In this document: one piece after another, positions 24,847 to 32,307 of the stretch
Layout: each line of letters opens with the position of its first letter
How positions within the stretch are numbered: the first letter of the stretch is position 1
DNA from: a virus
IMG/VR virus record: IMGVR_UViG_3300035034_000230
Coordinates: 1-42,553 of that record
Reading direction: 5' to 3' (one strand)
Length of the DNA stretch: 42,553 nt
Made by a program: the position numbers and the translations under genes
Notes under the pieces: generated by a model
Databases searched by the model: none
Told to the model about the DNA's origin: nothing
Seen by the model: the letters and a program-made list of their open reading frames with translations, nothing else

Positions 24847-25863
24847 ATGGCAAGTTTAGCAGAAATCCGAGCAAAGCTCAAGGAACAAGAAACACGCACA
24901 TCAGGTGGTTCTACAGGCGGCGGCGACAACGCAATCTACGCATTTTGGAATATGAAAGAAGGCGAGCAAGCAACGCTGCGATTCCTTCCTGATGGCAACC
25001 CTGACAACACATTCTTCTGGTCAGAAAGAGCAATGATCAAACTGCCTTTCGCAGGCGTCAAAGGCGAGACTGATAGTCGTCCAGTACAGGTACAGGTTCC
25101 ATGTATGGAAATGTACGGAGAATCATGTGCGATTCTAGCAGAAGTACGTGGTTGGTTCAAAGACGCAAGTCTTGAGGAAATGGGTCGTAAATATTGGAAA
25201 AAGCGTAGTTATATTTTCCAAGGATTTGTTCCAGAAAATCCACTCAAGGAAGAAACACAGCCAGAAAATCCTATTCGTAGATTTATCATTGGCCCACAAA
25301 TCTTCCAGCTTATCAAAGCAGCACTTATGGATCCAGACATGGAAGAACTGCCTACTGATTATACAGCAGGTGTTGACTTCCGTCTGTCAAAAGGATCAAA
25401 AGGTGGATACGCAGACTATGGCGCATCAAACTGGGCACGTCGTGAGCGTCCACTAAGTGATGCGGAAATGAAGGCTGTTAATGAGCATGGCCTGTTTAAC
25501 CTCAGTGACTTTCTTCCTAAGAAGCCCACTGACGTTGAAATTAAGGTTCTGACAGAAATGTTTGAAGCATCAGTAGATGGTGAAGCATATGACGCAGATC
25601 GTTGGGGACAATACTTCCGTCCAGCAGGCATGGCAGCTCGCACAGGCGATCCGACTAAAACAGCAAGCCCACAGGCTACTGCTACTAGTCAGAGCGCTCC
25701 AGCAAAGCGTATCGAGGATGACGATATCCCTTTTAAGTCAAATGAGGAGGTAGAACAGTCGGCTGCTCCTGCTCCTCAGGCAGCACCAAAGGCAGAAGCC
25801 CCAGCAGCAACTGGCGGTGCGCAAGATATTCTTGCTATGATTCGCGCACGTCAGAATTCATAA
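24847..25863 (+). CDS. 32: single-stranded DNA-binding protein gp32
   Basis: A 338-residue homologue of T4 gp32. The N-terminal Lys/Arg-containing segment is followed by AIYAFWNMKEGEQATLRFLPDG, a core OB-fold start typical of gp32. VPCMEMYGESCAILAE retains Cys residues in the zinc-module region. KKRSYIFQGFVPENP continues the core. The C terminus is Ala/Pro-rich with acidic patches (RIEDDDIPF), as expected for the partner-binding tail. It starts the operon with uvsX and uvsY and is followed by a terminator. Confidence 0.93.
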   Translation: MASLAEIRAKLKEQETRTSGGSTGGGDNAIYAFWNMKEGEQATLRFLPDGNPDNTFFWSERAMIKLPFAGVKGETDSRPVQVQVPCMEMYGESCAILAEVRGWFKDASLEEMGRKYWKKRSYIFQGFVPENPLKEETQPENPIRRFIIGPQIFQLIKAALMDPDMEELPTDYTAGVDFRLSKGSKGGYADYGASNWARRERPLSDAEMKAVNEHGLFNLSDFLPKKPTDVEIKVLTEMFEASVDGEAYDADRWGQYFRPAGMAARTGDPTKTASPQATATSQSAPAKRIEDDDIPFKSNEEVEQSAAPAPQAAPKAEAPAATGGAQDILAMIRARQNS

Positions 25864-25865
25864 TA

Positions 25866-25889
25866 GAAAGGGCTTCGGCCCTTTCTTTT
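25866..25889 (+). terminator. rho-independent terminator after gp32
   Basis: Stem GAAAGGGC / GCCCTTTC with a TTCG loop, followed by TTTT. It probably limits read-through from gp32 into uvsX. Confidence 0.85.
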
Positions 25890-25917
25890 ACTTTGGCTTT
25901 TAATCTAGGAGATATAC

Positions 25918-27015
25918 ATGGCTACTAAAGTATTCGATCCTTCAAAATTTCGAAACAGTTTAACTAAATCTATCAAAGGCATGAGTGCTGGCTTTCACGA
26001 TCCCACAGACTGGATCTCAACTGGCAACTATGCTCTAAACTATCTACTCAGCGGTGACTTCCGTAAAGGTATTCCGCTTGGTAAAGTATCAGTGTTCGCA
26101 GGCGAATCAGGCGCAGGCAAATCATACATCGTCAGTGGTAACATTGTAAAACACGCACAAGAACAAGACATCTTTGTAGTGCTGATCGACAGTGAAAATG
26201 CACTTGACGAAAGTTGGTTGCAGGCACTGAAAGTAGATACTTCACCTGAAAAACTACTAAAACTAAACATGGCAATGATCGACGACGTTGCTAAAACTAT
26301 CTCAACGTTCATGGACGACTATCGTTCAATGGCAGAAGCAGACCGTCCCAAAGTGCTGTTTGTGGTTGACAGCCTGGGCATGTTGATGAGTCCTACTGAA
26401 GTAAATCAGTTTGAATCAGGTGACATGAAAGGTGACTTTGGACGCAAAGCCAAAGCACTCAAAGCACTGGTTACCAACTGTGTTAACATGTTTGGTTCAT
26501 ACAACGTGGGCATGTGTGTAACTAACCATACCTACGCAAGCCAAGATATGTTTGATCCAGATGACAAAATCTCAGGTGGTTCAGGCTTTGTGTATGCGTC
26601 CAGTATGGTTGTGGCTATGAAGAAGCTAAAACTTAAAACAGATGCTGACGGTAACAAGACTAGCCAAGTACACGGCATTAGAGCAGCATGTAAAGTAATG
26701 AAGACACGCTATGCTAAACCGTTTGAAGGTGTACAGGTGGAGATTCCTTATTCTACAGGCATGGATCCCTATAGCGGATTATTTGATCTGTTTGAAGGCA
26801 AAGGCCTGTTTGAAAAGGTAGGAAATCGTTACAAGTATGTTTCCAGTGCTGGAGAAGAAACTATCGAATTCCGCAAGCGTTGGACAGGTGATCTACTCGA
26901 AATGGCCATGGCTGATTTACCACTAAAAGAAAAACAACTGGTAAATATCCAAGAAGCAGCAAAGAATGATGCTGTGGATGATGATCATAACGAGGAGTTT
27001 ACTGCTGATGAATGA
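25918..27015 (+). CDS. uvsX: RecA-like recombinase UvsX
   Basis: A 365-residue strand-exchange protein. Walker A is GESGAGKS at residues 62-69, and Walker B is VLFVVDSLGML. NHTYASQDMFDPDDKISGGSG is the DNA-binding loop region typical of T4-like UvsX (quoted here in part: KISGGSGFVYASS). It forms filaments on ssDNA with help from gp32 and UvsY. AGGAGA lies before the ATG. The stop overlaps the next start. Confidence 0.97.
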   Translation: MATKVFDPSKFRNSLTKSIKGMSAGFHDPTDWISTGNYALNYLLSGDFRKGIPLGKVSVFAGESGAGKSYIVSGNIVKHAQEQDIFVVLIDSENALDESWLQALKVDTSPEKLLKLNMAMIDDVAKTISTFMDDYRSMAEADRPKVLFVVDSLGMLMSPTEVNQFESGDMKGDFGRKAKALKALVTNCVNMFGSYNVGMCVTNHTYASQDMFDPDDKISGGSGFVYASSMVVAMKKLKLKTDADGNKTSQVHGIRAACKVMKTRYAKPFEGVQVEIPYSTGMDPYSGLFDLFEGKGLFEKVGNRYKYVSSAGEETIEFRKRWTGDLLEMAMADLPLKEKQLVNIQEAAKNDAVDDDHNEEFTADE

Positions 27016-27235
27016 ACAGCAAATTGGTGATGTGTGGACACTGTTTAAAGAGTATGTCGACAAGAAACAGGTTGAGATAGTAGCAGAAAAGTTTGTAGAC
27101 ATGCTGGCTGACTACGGAGTAGACGATCAAGTGTTTAAGGAAGTGCTTGGCGTCGACGCTGATCTTGACTCAGCAATCGGTTATTATCTAGACATAGATA
27201 CTGACAGTGATGATGACGAGGATTGGGACGAGTAA
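27008..27235 (+). CDS. small acidic protein between uvsX and uvsY
   Basis: A 75-residue protein starting NEQQIGDVWTLFKEYVD. Its start overlaps the end of uvsX, and its stop overlaps the uvsY ATG (TAATG), so the three are co-translated. It has a helical body and a strongly acidic tail (DTDSDDDEDWDE). No family is recognised. Position and acidic tail suggest an accessory to the recombination machinery, possibly a DNA mimic or partner-binding tail as in gp32; this is inference. An upstream in-frame ATG at 26966 lies deep in uvsX and is not chosen; GAGGAG lies 9 nt before 27008. Confidence 0.65.
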   Translation: MNEQQIGDVWTLFKEYVDKKQVEIVAEKFVDMLADYGVDDQVFKEVLGVDADLDSAIGYYLDIDTDSDDDEDWDE

Positions 27236-27690
27236 TGGGATGGTATTCAGAAGTATCGAGAGATATTTCACGTATTCCCGAAGCAATACAATACTTCGAA
27301 GACGAGCTGGCAACAGCTCGTCTAGAAGTTAAAATAAAAGGTAGTATTGAACGAGCCGCAGCAGAAATGCCAGGCCTAGTTGAACAAAGATTTAATCAAC
27401 TACAAGAAATTGAAGCAATACTAGAATACCTCAACATAGAACTGCGCAGACTACGCAGTTCGTTCTTTAAAAAATATCTTGAGAATTATCAACGAGCACT
27501 GAGCAGTCGTGACGTTGAAAAATATGTAGACGGTGAAGCAGATGTAGTTGACTACGAAAAGATCATCAACGAGTTTGCGCTGATGCGTAACAAATGGTTA
27601 GGTGTTCTCAAAGCACTTGACTCAAAGGGTTTCTCTATCAATAATGTAATTAAACTGCGGTGTGCAGGAATGGAAGATGCCTCGGTTTGA
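27235..27690 (+). CDS. uvsY: recombination mediator UvsY
   Basis: A 151-residue helical protein whose position after uvsX and C-terminal pattern WLGVLKALDSKGFSINNVIKLR fit T4 UvsY (WGILLDFCSGALDAIKSRGFAIKHI). UvsY loads UvsX onto gp32-coated ssDNA. The N-terminal part has a long charged helix with QLQEIEAILEYLNIELRRLR. The last 13 codons (ending CAGMEDASV) have a second, diverged copy after the downstream endonuclease at 28528-28566, so the present 3' end may have been brought in with the mobile gene. Confidence 0.78.
   Translation: MGWYSEVSRDISRIPEAIQYFEDELATARLEVKIKGSIERAAAEMPGLVEQRFNQLQEIEAILEYLNIELRRLRSSFFKKYLENYQRALSSRDVEKYVDGEADVVDYEKIINEFALMRNKWLGVLKALDSKGFSINNVIKLRCAGMEDASV
27652..27690 (+). 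repeat. uvsY 3' end, copy 1 of a direct repeat
   Basis: 39 nt coding KLRCAGMEDASV-stop. It matches 28528-28566 at 26 of 39 positions, including a 14-nt identical core (GCAGGAATGGAAGA). Confidence 0.85.
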
Positions 27691-27719
27691 TAAATACACT
27701 AGACAAAAGGTATTTATCA
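27688..27719 (+). promoter_or_regulatory. late promoter embedded in an RNA hairpin at the endonuclease start
   Basis: TGATAAATAC (27688-27697) and GTATTTATCA (27710-27719) are perfect 10-bp complements around a 12-nt loop. The 5' arm contains the GATAAATA late promoter (27689-27696) and the uvsY stop; the 3' arm ends with the A of the endonuclease ATG, and the AAAAGG ribosome site lies at the loop edge. Read-through RNA could fold and hide the start, while RNA begun at the late promoter would lack the 5' arm. Confidence 0.75.
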
Positions 27720-28528
27720 TGAATAATTATTATGTTTATAAACTCGTAGATCCTAGAACTAATATGCCATTCTACGTGGGTAAAGGTAAAGATGCTCGTG
27801 CGTTTAAACACTTAAAAAATAGTTCTAAAACTTGTAATCCTCGCAAGGATAAAATAATAAATGAAATTTTTTCTTGCGAGTTATCTCCTATCGTAGATAT
27901 TTTTTTAAAAAATTTAGACGAAGAAACAGCCTACAAATTAGAAGAAGAACTTATTTTAGAGTTAGGTCGTATCGGAAAAGAACCAAATGGAATATTAACA
28001 AATATAACGATACACTCCCAGCCTCCGTCTCAAAAAGGCAAAACTAGAGTGTTTACTGAAGATCACAAACAAAAGATTTCTAATTCTTTAAAAGGAAAAT
28101 CCAAAACATATCAATCTTGGCAAACAGGGTTAACTAAAGAGACCGATGAAAGAATTGCTAAGATGGCAGAAAAAAGAAGCCAAACAGGAAATTCTCATCA
28201 AATAGGAATGAAATACTCTCAAGAAAGAATTAATAAAATTAGAAATAAATTAAAAGGCAGAACTGTTTCTTCTGAACAGAGAGAAAAAATGAGTCTTGCT
28301 AAAAAAGGCAGAACCTGGGAGGAAATATTCGGTAAAGACGGTGCAGAACAAAGACGAAAAAATTCTTTAAAAGGCGGAAATCACCCCAATGCTAAACAAA
28401 TAAATACACCAGAAGGTATATTTGAAACAGTGACAACAGCATCTAATTATTTTAATGTTTCTGATTATACTATTAGACAAAGATGCAAAAGCGACAAAGA
28501 ACGTTGGAAAGAATGGCAATACATTTAA
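27719..28528 (+). CDS. GIY-YIG homing endonuclease with NUMOD3 and NUMOD1-type motifs
   Basis: A 269-residue free-standing endonuclease. The N-terminal catalytic domain has NNYYVYKLVDPRTNMPFYVG (a YVY…YVG form of GIY-YIG), then Arg in KGKDARAF and Glu in KLEEELILELGR. The middle has repeated NUMOD3-like segments (FTEDHKQKISNSLKGKS; SQERINKIRNKLKGR; SSEQREKMSLAKKGR). The end has a NUMOD1-like helix-turn-helix (TVTTASNYFNVSDYTIRQRC). The ATG at 27719 is preferred to 27662 because of AAAAGG upstream. It sits exactly between two copies of the uvsY 3' end. Confidence 0.88.
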   Translation: MNNYYVYKLVDPRTNMPFYVGKGKDARAFKHLKNSSKTCNPRKDKIINEIFSCELSPIVDIFLKNLDEETAYKLEEELILELGRIGKEPNGILTNITIHSQPPSQKGKTRVFTEDHKQKISNSLKGKSKTYQSWQTGLTKETDERIAKMAEKRSQTGNSHQIGMKYSQERINKIRNKLKGRTVSSEQREKMSLAKKGRTWEEIFGKDGAEQRRKNSLKGGNHPNAKQINTPEGIFETVTTASNYFNVSDYTIRQRCKSDKERWKEWQYI

Positions 28529-28566
28529 ATCTGAGAGTAGCAGGAATGGAAGACGCTACGTTATAG
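28528..28566 (+). pseudogene. displaced original 3' end of uvsY (direct repeat copy 2)
   Basis: Reads NLRVAGMEDATL-stop, homologous to the uvsY C terminus but with no start codon of its own, and begins on the last base of the endonuclease stop. It looks like the ancestral uvsY end left behind when the endonuclease arrived with a recoded 3' end. TAGGAGG at its end serves as ribosome site for the next gene. Confidence 0.8.
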
Positions 28567-28578
28567 GAGGTTGCAATA

Positions 28579-29553
28579 ATGATAAAGTTTTGGTTTGATA
28601 TTTATAGAGATAGTAGAGCTAGTCATCGTATTAGAGCAAAACTTATCGTTGACTATGCAAAACAAGTAAATCAAGATTTTGATATTGTAGGCCCAAACAC
28701 AGCAGATAAAATAAACTTTGAAAAAGATATTGTAATTTTTTCTAAAGATAGCGATATTATAAGTTTAAAAAAATTAAAAAAATGTGGCTGTACAGTAGGT
28801 TTTGATCTTTGTGATAACAAATTTGAAACTGAACAAGTTTACAAAGATTACTGCGAAAGTGCAGATTTTATTACTGCTAATACTCCTGCTATGCAAAAAA
28901 TTATCAAAGATTTTACTTCTAAAGATAGTTACCATTATGCAGATTGTGTAGAAAGATCAATCAAACCACCAAAAACATCTTTTTCAAGCAAACCGTTGAA
29001 ATTATTATGGTATGGAGGAAAAAGCAGTATTGGATATATGCCTTGGCAAAAAACTATCAATGATTTGCAAAAAAATAAAATTAATTATCAGTTTAAAATA
29101 GTTACAAATAGTTCTCAAAAGTTTTACGGAAAAGCTCTAAAAAGATGGCGTACAAAAACTGATGTATATTTTGATTTACAAAATATAGATTTTGTTGAAT
29201 GGACATATGATGTTCAAGAAGAGGCCATGGACTGGTGTGATATTATAGTCATACCAGTTGATAGAGTAATTAATAAAAAAGGCGATAGAACATTTACCAA
29301 AAGTCATAACAGGCTTGTAGATGGCATAGCGTCAGGATGTTGGGTTATATCAAGCGAATTGCCTAGTTACAAACCTCTTGCTGATTTTTGCTGGCTAGGT
29401 AATGTTGTAGATGGTATTAATTTTTACAAAAATAATCAATCCTTAGTAGAAGAAAAAATCTCTTTAGGTCAACAATGGATAAAAAATAATGCATCTCCTG
29501 AAGTGGTAATGCAACAATTAATAGAAATATATAAGGATATAAAAAATGAGTAA
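28579..29553 (+). CDS. GT-B-type glycosyltransferase
   Basis: A 324-residue protein resembling single-domain views of GT-B (group 1/GT4-like) transferases. The N-terminal half binds acceptor (IKFWFDIYRDSRASHRIRAK). PLKLLWYGGKSSIGYMPW is the strand-loop starting the C-terminal Rossmann domain. CDIIVIPVDR and SHNRLVDGIASGCWVISSEL match the donor-binding region, although the usual Glu-X7-Glu motif is not obvious. TAGGAGG lies 8 nt before the ATG. It begins the surface-sugar cluster and overlaps the next gene by 8 nt. Confidence 0.7.
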   Translation: MIKFWFDIYRDSRASHRIRAKLIVDYAKQVNQDFDIVGPNTADKINFEKDIVIFSKDSDIISLKKLKKCGCTVGFDLCDNKFETEQVYKDYCESADFITANTPAMQKIIKDFTSKDSYHYADCVERSIKPPKTSFSSKPLKLLWYGGKSSIGYMPWQKTINDLQKNKINYQFKIVTNSSQKFYGKALKRWRTKTDVYFDLQNIDFVEWTYDVQEEAMDWCDIIVIPVDRVINKKGDRTFTKSHNRLVDGIASGCWVISSELPSYKPLADFCWLGNVVDGINFYKNNQSLVEEKISLGQQWIKNNASPEVVMQQLIEIYKDIKNE

Positions 29554-30160
29554 AACAGTTCTTGACACAGGTGGTACTGGATTTATTGCACATCATCTAA
29601 TCGATATAGTAAATGAAAAAATAAAAACTAACTTACCTGTAAAATTGCATTTAGGTTGCGGCCCTAATATTTGGGAAGATTGGATAAATGTCGAAGGCGA
29701 TTATATAGGCGAACAACCTGGAATTATCCATTTTAATATAACTGACCCATATCCTCTTCCTGATAACTGTGTTGATGAAATTTTTACCAGTCATGTTATA
29801 GAACATATCATTCCTACTGATGTTGAGCCTATGATGAAAGAATGGTTGCGTATTTTAAAACCAGGTGGTTTTGTTGCAACCGAATGGCCTGACCTTTTAA
29901 AGTGTGCTACATTCTTAGTAAAAAATCCCGAAATGATGTATACCAAAGATCGTAACAGATTAAAGCATGGAGTAGCAGGAATATTTGGAAATATTTCAAA
30001 ATACCAAGACCTTGCTATGTTGCATAAATGGGGATACAGTGAAGAAAGTATGAAAGTTTTAAAACTTGAGGTAGGATTTTCACGTGCAGAAATACAAGAA
30101 CCTATTCATCCTAAAACTAGAAAACCAATGATCGATAGTAGAGTAGTAGGGTATAAATGA
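29546..30160 (+). CDS. SAM-dependent methyltransferase
   Basis: A 204-residue class I methyltransferase. Motif I is KLHLGCGPNIWEDWINVEG. DPYPLPDNCVDEIFTSHVIEH (in part: NCVDEIFTSHVIEHI) and EWLRILKPGGFVATEWPDLL are typical of methyltransferase type-11 proteins found with glycan genes. The likely substrate is a sugar or glycan intermediate. The start overlaps the preceding gene, and the stop overlaps the next ATG. Confidence 0.82.
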   Translation: MSKTVLDTGGTGFIAHHLIDIVNEKIKTNLPVKLHLGCGPNIWEDWINVEGDYIGEQPGIIHFNITDPYPLPDNCVDEIFTSHVIEHIIPTDVEPMMKEWLRILKPGGFVATEWPDLLKCATFLVKNPEMMYTKDRNRLKHGVAGIFGNISKYQDLAMLHKWGYSEESMKVLKLEVGFSRAEIQEPIHPKTRKPMIDSRVVGYK

Positions 30161-30777
30161 AACAGGTTTACGACTTTTGGATGCCAGAATCTGACAATCA
30201 TTTTGAGCGATTAATTGCCAAGCGTATTAAAAATGGCGGACCTGCCGAATATCAAGACGACACCAGAGACGAAGCATACAAGTATGTAAAAGATTTTTAT
30301 ATTGCGGTTGATGTAGGAGCCAATGTAGGACTTTGGGCCAGGCCATTAACAAAAAAGTTTAATCATGTTATTGCGTTTGAACCACTAGCACCAGTATATC
30401 AGTGTTTAGAAAAGAATGTAAATGGTCTTAACATAGAAATACACAAACACGCATTAGGCAGTGTAAATGACAAGATCGAAATGGTTTACAATGCTGAAAA
30501 TACTGGTAGTAGTTATGTCAGTGAAATAGGCACAGGGTCTATAGATATCAAACGCATGGACGATCTTGATTTACCAAAATTTGGATTATTAAAAATTGAT
30601 TGCGAAGGACATGAGCTCGAAGTGATCAAAGGCGGCGAGCAAACTATATTAAAATACAAACCTATCATAGTTGTCGAACAGCATCCCGAATCAGAGTATT
30701 GTGCTGCTACCTATTTAAAACAGCTTGGGGCTAAACAACTGAGTAACGTCAGAAAAGATTATATCTTTGGATGGTGA
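30157..30777 (+). CDS. FkbM-family methyltransferase
   Basis: A 206-residue class I methyltransferase of the FkbM type. AVDVGANVGLWARPL is motif I, VIAFEPLAPVYQCLEKNV is the family's FEP motif, and GLLKIDCEGHELEVIKGGE is the signature Lys-Ile-Asp-Cys-Glu-Gly segment. FkbM proteins O-methylate sugars and glycans, which fits the surrounding transferases. It overlaps the previous gene by 4 nt (ATGA). Confidence 0.9.
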   Translation: MKQVYDFWMPESDNHFERLIAKRIKNGGPAEYQDDTRDEAYKYVKDFYIAVDVGANVGLWARPLTKKFNHVIAFEPLAPVYQCLEKNVNGLNIEIHKHALGSVNDKIEMVYNAENTGSSYVSEIGTGSIDIKRMDDLDLPKFGLLKIDCEGHELEVIKGGEQTILKYKPIIVVEQHPESEYCAATYLKQLGAKQLSNVRKDYIFGW

Positions 30778-30779
30778 TA

Positions 30780-30787
30780 GTTAAATA
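30780..30787 (+). promoter_or_regulatory. late promoter before the truncated nucleotidyltransferase start
   Basis: GTTAAATA, TCTAT, then ATG 30793. Same 5-nt spacing as other leaderless late genes. It was probably the original promoter of the nucleotidyltransferase gene. Confidence 0.5.
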
Positions 30788-30792
30788 TCTAT

Positions 30793-30846
30793 ATGAACAA
30801 AGTAGTATTAGTTACAGGCGGATTTGATCCTAAATTAGATAAATAA
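30793..30846 (+). pseudogene. 5' remnant of the nucleotidyltransferase gene
   Basis: A 17-codon reading frame MNKVVLVTGGFDPKLDK-stop. Its first 13 residues match the start of the intact gene at 31543 (MKVVLCTGGYDP), after which it diverges and stops. It retains a late promoter 5 nt upstream. It looks like the old 5' end left behind when the HNH gene inserted together with a replacement 5' end. Confidence 0.78.
30838..30845 (+). promoter_or_regulatory. late promoter of the HNH gene at 30851
   Basis: GATAAATA encodes the end of the remnant frame, then ATTGT and ATG 30851; predicted leaderless. Confidence 0.65.
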
Positions 30847-30850
30847 TTGT

Positions 30851-31546
30851 ATGTTTAAAAATAACAAATATACAACATGGTATAATCGTATTATATCTAA
30901 TAGAAAAAATAATCCTTTAGACAAATCAGTCTATAAGGAGAATCATCATATAATTCCTAAAAGTTTAGGTGGCCCGAATAAAAAAGAAAATATAGTAGCA
31001 CTTACAGCAAAGGAACATTTTGTTTGCCATAGACTGTTAGTTAAAATGACAGAAGGTAAGGACAAAGTAAAAATGTCATACGCTATTAGAACTATGATGA
31101 TTAGAGAAAATTCTTATCAGCAACGATATAAAATATCATCTAAAATTTATGAATCTATAATTAAAGAAACCAAAGCAGTAATCGGTAAATCACAAACAGG
31201 CGAAAACAATCCGTATTACGGAAGAACTCACTCCGATGAAGTAAGAACCTTAATGAAGGAAAAAAGAAAAATTCAAGATCCTCCTATGCTTGGAAAAACT
31301 CACAGCGAAAAAACAAAATCTAAACTTCAAATAGCAAATCAAAAACAATTTGAAGATCCTCAACAGATTGAGTTGCGTAAAAAAATAACAAAAGAGCAAA
31401 TGAAAGATCCGGAAAGGCGTTATAAAGCCGGTAACGGAAAAAGAGGAAAGTCTTGGTATCATAATCCTGAAACAAAAGAGTGTTCGACTTTCTTTCCTGA
31501 TAATGTACCAGCTGGATATATAAAAGGAAGGATTATTAAAAAATGA
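30851..31546 (+). CDS. HNH homing endonuclease with NUMOD3-type motifs
   Basis: A 231-residue protein. The N-terminal HNH domain reads ENHHIIPKSLGGPNKKENIV followed by ALTAKEHFVCHRLLVKM, with all expected His and Asn residues. Two or more NUMOD3-like segments follow (YYGRTHSDEVRTLMKEKRK; MLGKTHSEKTKSKLQIANQ). The C terminus (SWYHNPETKECSTFF) is typical of these phage endonucleases. It lies between the remnant and the intact 5' end of the nucleotidyltransferase gene, and its stop overlaps that ATG (ATGA). Confidence 0.9.
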   Translation: MFKNNKYTTWYNRIISNRKNNPLDKSVYKENHHIIPKSLGGPNKKENIVALTAKEHFVCHRLLVKMTEGKDKVKMSYAIRTMMIRENSYQQRYKISSKIYESIIKETKAVIGKSQTGENNPYYGRTHSDEVRTLMKEKRKIQDPPMLGKTHSEKTKSKLQIANQKQFEDPQQIELRKKITKEQMKDPERRYKAGNGKRGKSWYHNPETKECSTFFPDNVPAGYIKGRIIKK

Positions 31547-32307
31547 AAGTTGTACTTTGCACTGGAGGATACGACCCACTACACTCAGGACATATTGCAT
31601 ATTTTAAAGCAGCAAGAGAATTGGGCGATCACTTAGTTGTCGGCTTAAATTCAGACGCATGGCTTACTCGTAAAAAGGGTAGACCATTTATGCCGTTTGA
31701 AGAGCGTGCAGCTATCATTAAAGAACTAAAATATGTTGACGAAGTTATTGGATTTAATGACGATGACAACACAGCATGTGCTGCAATCATGCAGGTACTG
31801 AGTACTAAAGGTACTACGTGGCAGTTGATCTTTGCCAATGGCGGAGATCGAGGCAGCAGCAATACCCCAGAGTTTTTAACCTACGGCCAGTCAGGTGTAG
31901 AGTTTGTATACGGTGTAGGCGGTACAGACAAAAAGAATAGTAGCAGTTGGATACTCAAAGAATGGAGTCAGCCTACTACTGAACGTATTTGGGGTAGATA
32001 TACTGTGTTGGATCAAGGTGAAGGCTGGGCAACTAAAAGACTCGAATTTGATGCTGACAAAGCACTAAGTGATCAACGTCATTTTAAACGCAGTGAACAT
32101 TGGCATATTGTCGAGGGCAATATACAGATGTCATTAGAGTATCCGAACGGTGATACTGAGACTAAATTATATACAGCAGGCACAAGTATTGACATTCCCG
32201 TACTTACTTGGCACAAGGCTGTAAATACAGGAAATACCACTGCAAAAGTTATTGAAGTTTGGATAGGCAGCGAACTGTCGGAACAAGACATTGAAAGGCG
32301 AGATTAA
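31543..32307 (+). CDS. nucleotidyltransferase-cupin fusion
   Basis: Residues 1-140 are a cytidylyltransferase-like domain with the HSGH motif at 14-17, VGLNSDAWLTRKKGRPFMP and a late FANGGDRGSSNTPE segment; it is related to the HldE C-terminal domain. Residues 155-254 are a cupin resembling mannose-6-phosphate isomerase (RHFKRSEHWHIVEGN, then DIPVLTWHKAVN). It probably activates a sugar or polyol phosphate, with the cupin acting on the same or a linked sugar. The first codons are duplicated upstream of the HNH gene. Confidence 0.82.
   Translation: MKVVLCTGGYDPLHSGHIAYFKAARELGDHLVVGLNSDAWLTRKKGRPFMPFEERAAIIKELKYVDEVIGFNDDDNTACAAIMQVLSTKGTTWQLIFANGGDRGSSNTPEFLTYGQSGVEFVYGVGGTDKKNSSSWILKEWSQPTTERIWGRYTVLDQGEGWATKRLEFDADKALSDQRHFKRSEHWHIVEGNIQMSLEYPNGDTETKLYTAGTSIDIPVLTWHKAVNTGNTTAKVIEVWIGSELSEQDIERRD

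Noticed and set aside
28398-28411. AATAAATA inside the GIY-YIG gene at about 28404 as a late promoter
   Set aside because: It lies mid-gene with no start codon close downstream and may be chance in AT-rich sequence.
27690-28528. Group I intron in uvsY
   Set aside because: uvsY has its own stop before the insertion and the downstream copy repeats the same codons; an intron would interrupt the frame without duplicating it.
30847-31542. Group I intron in the nucleotidyltransferase gene
   Set aside because: The downstream gene has a full 5' end with its own ATG, so splicing would not be needed; the upstream piece is a duplicate, not an exon.
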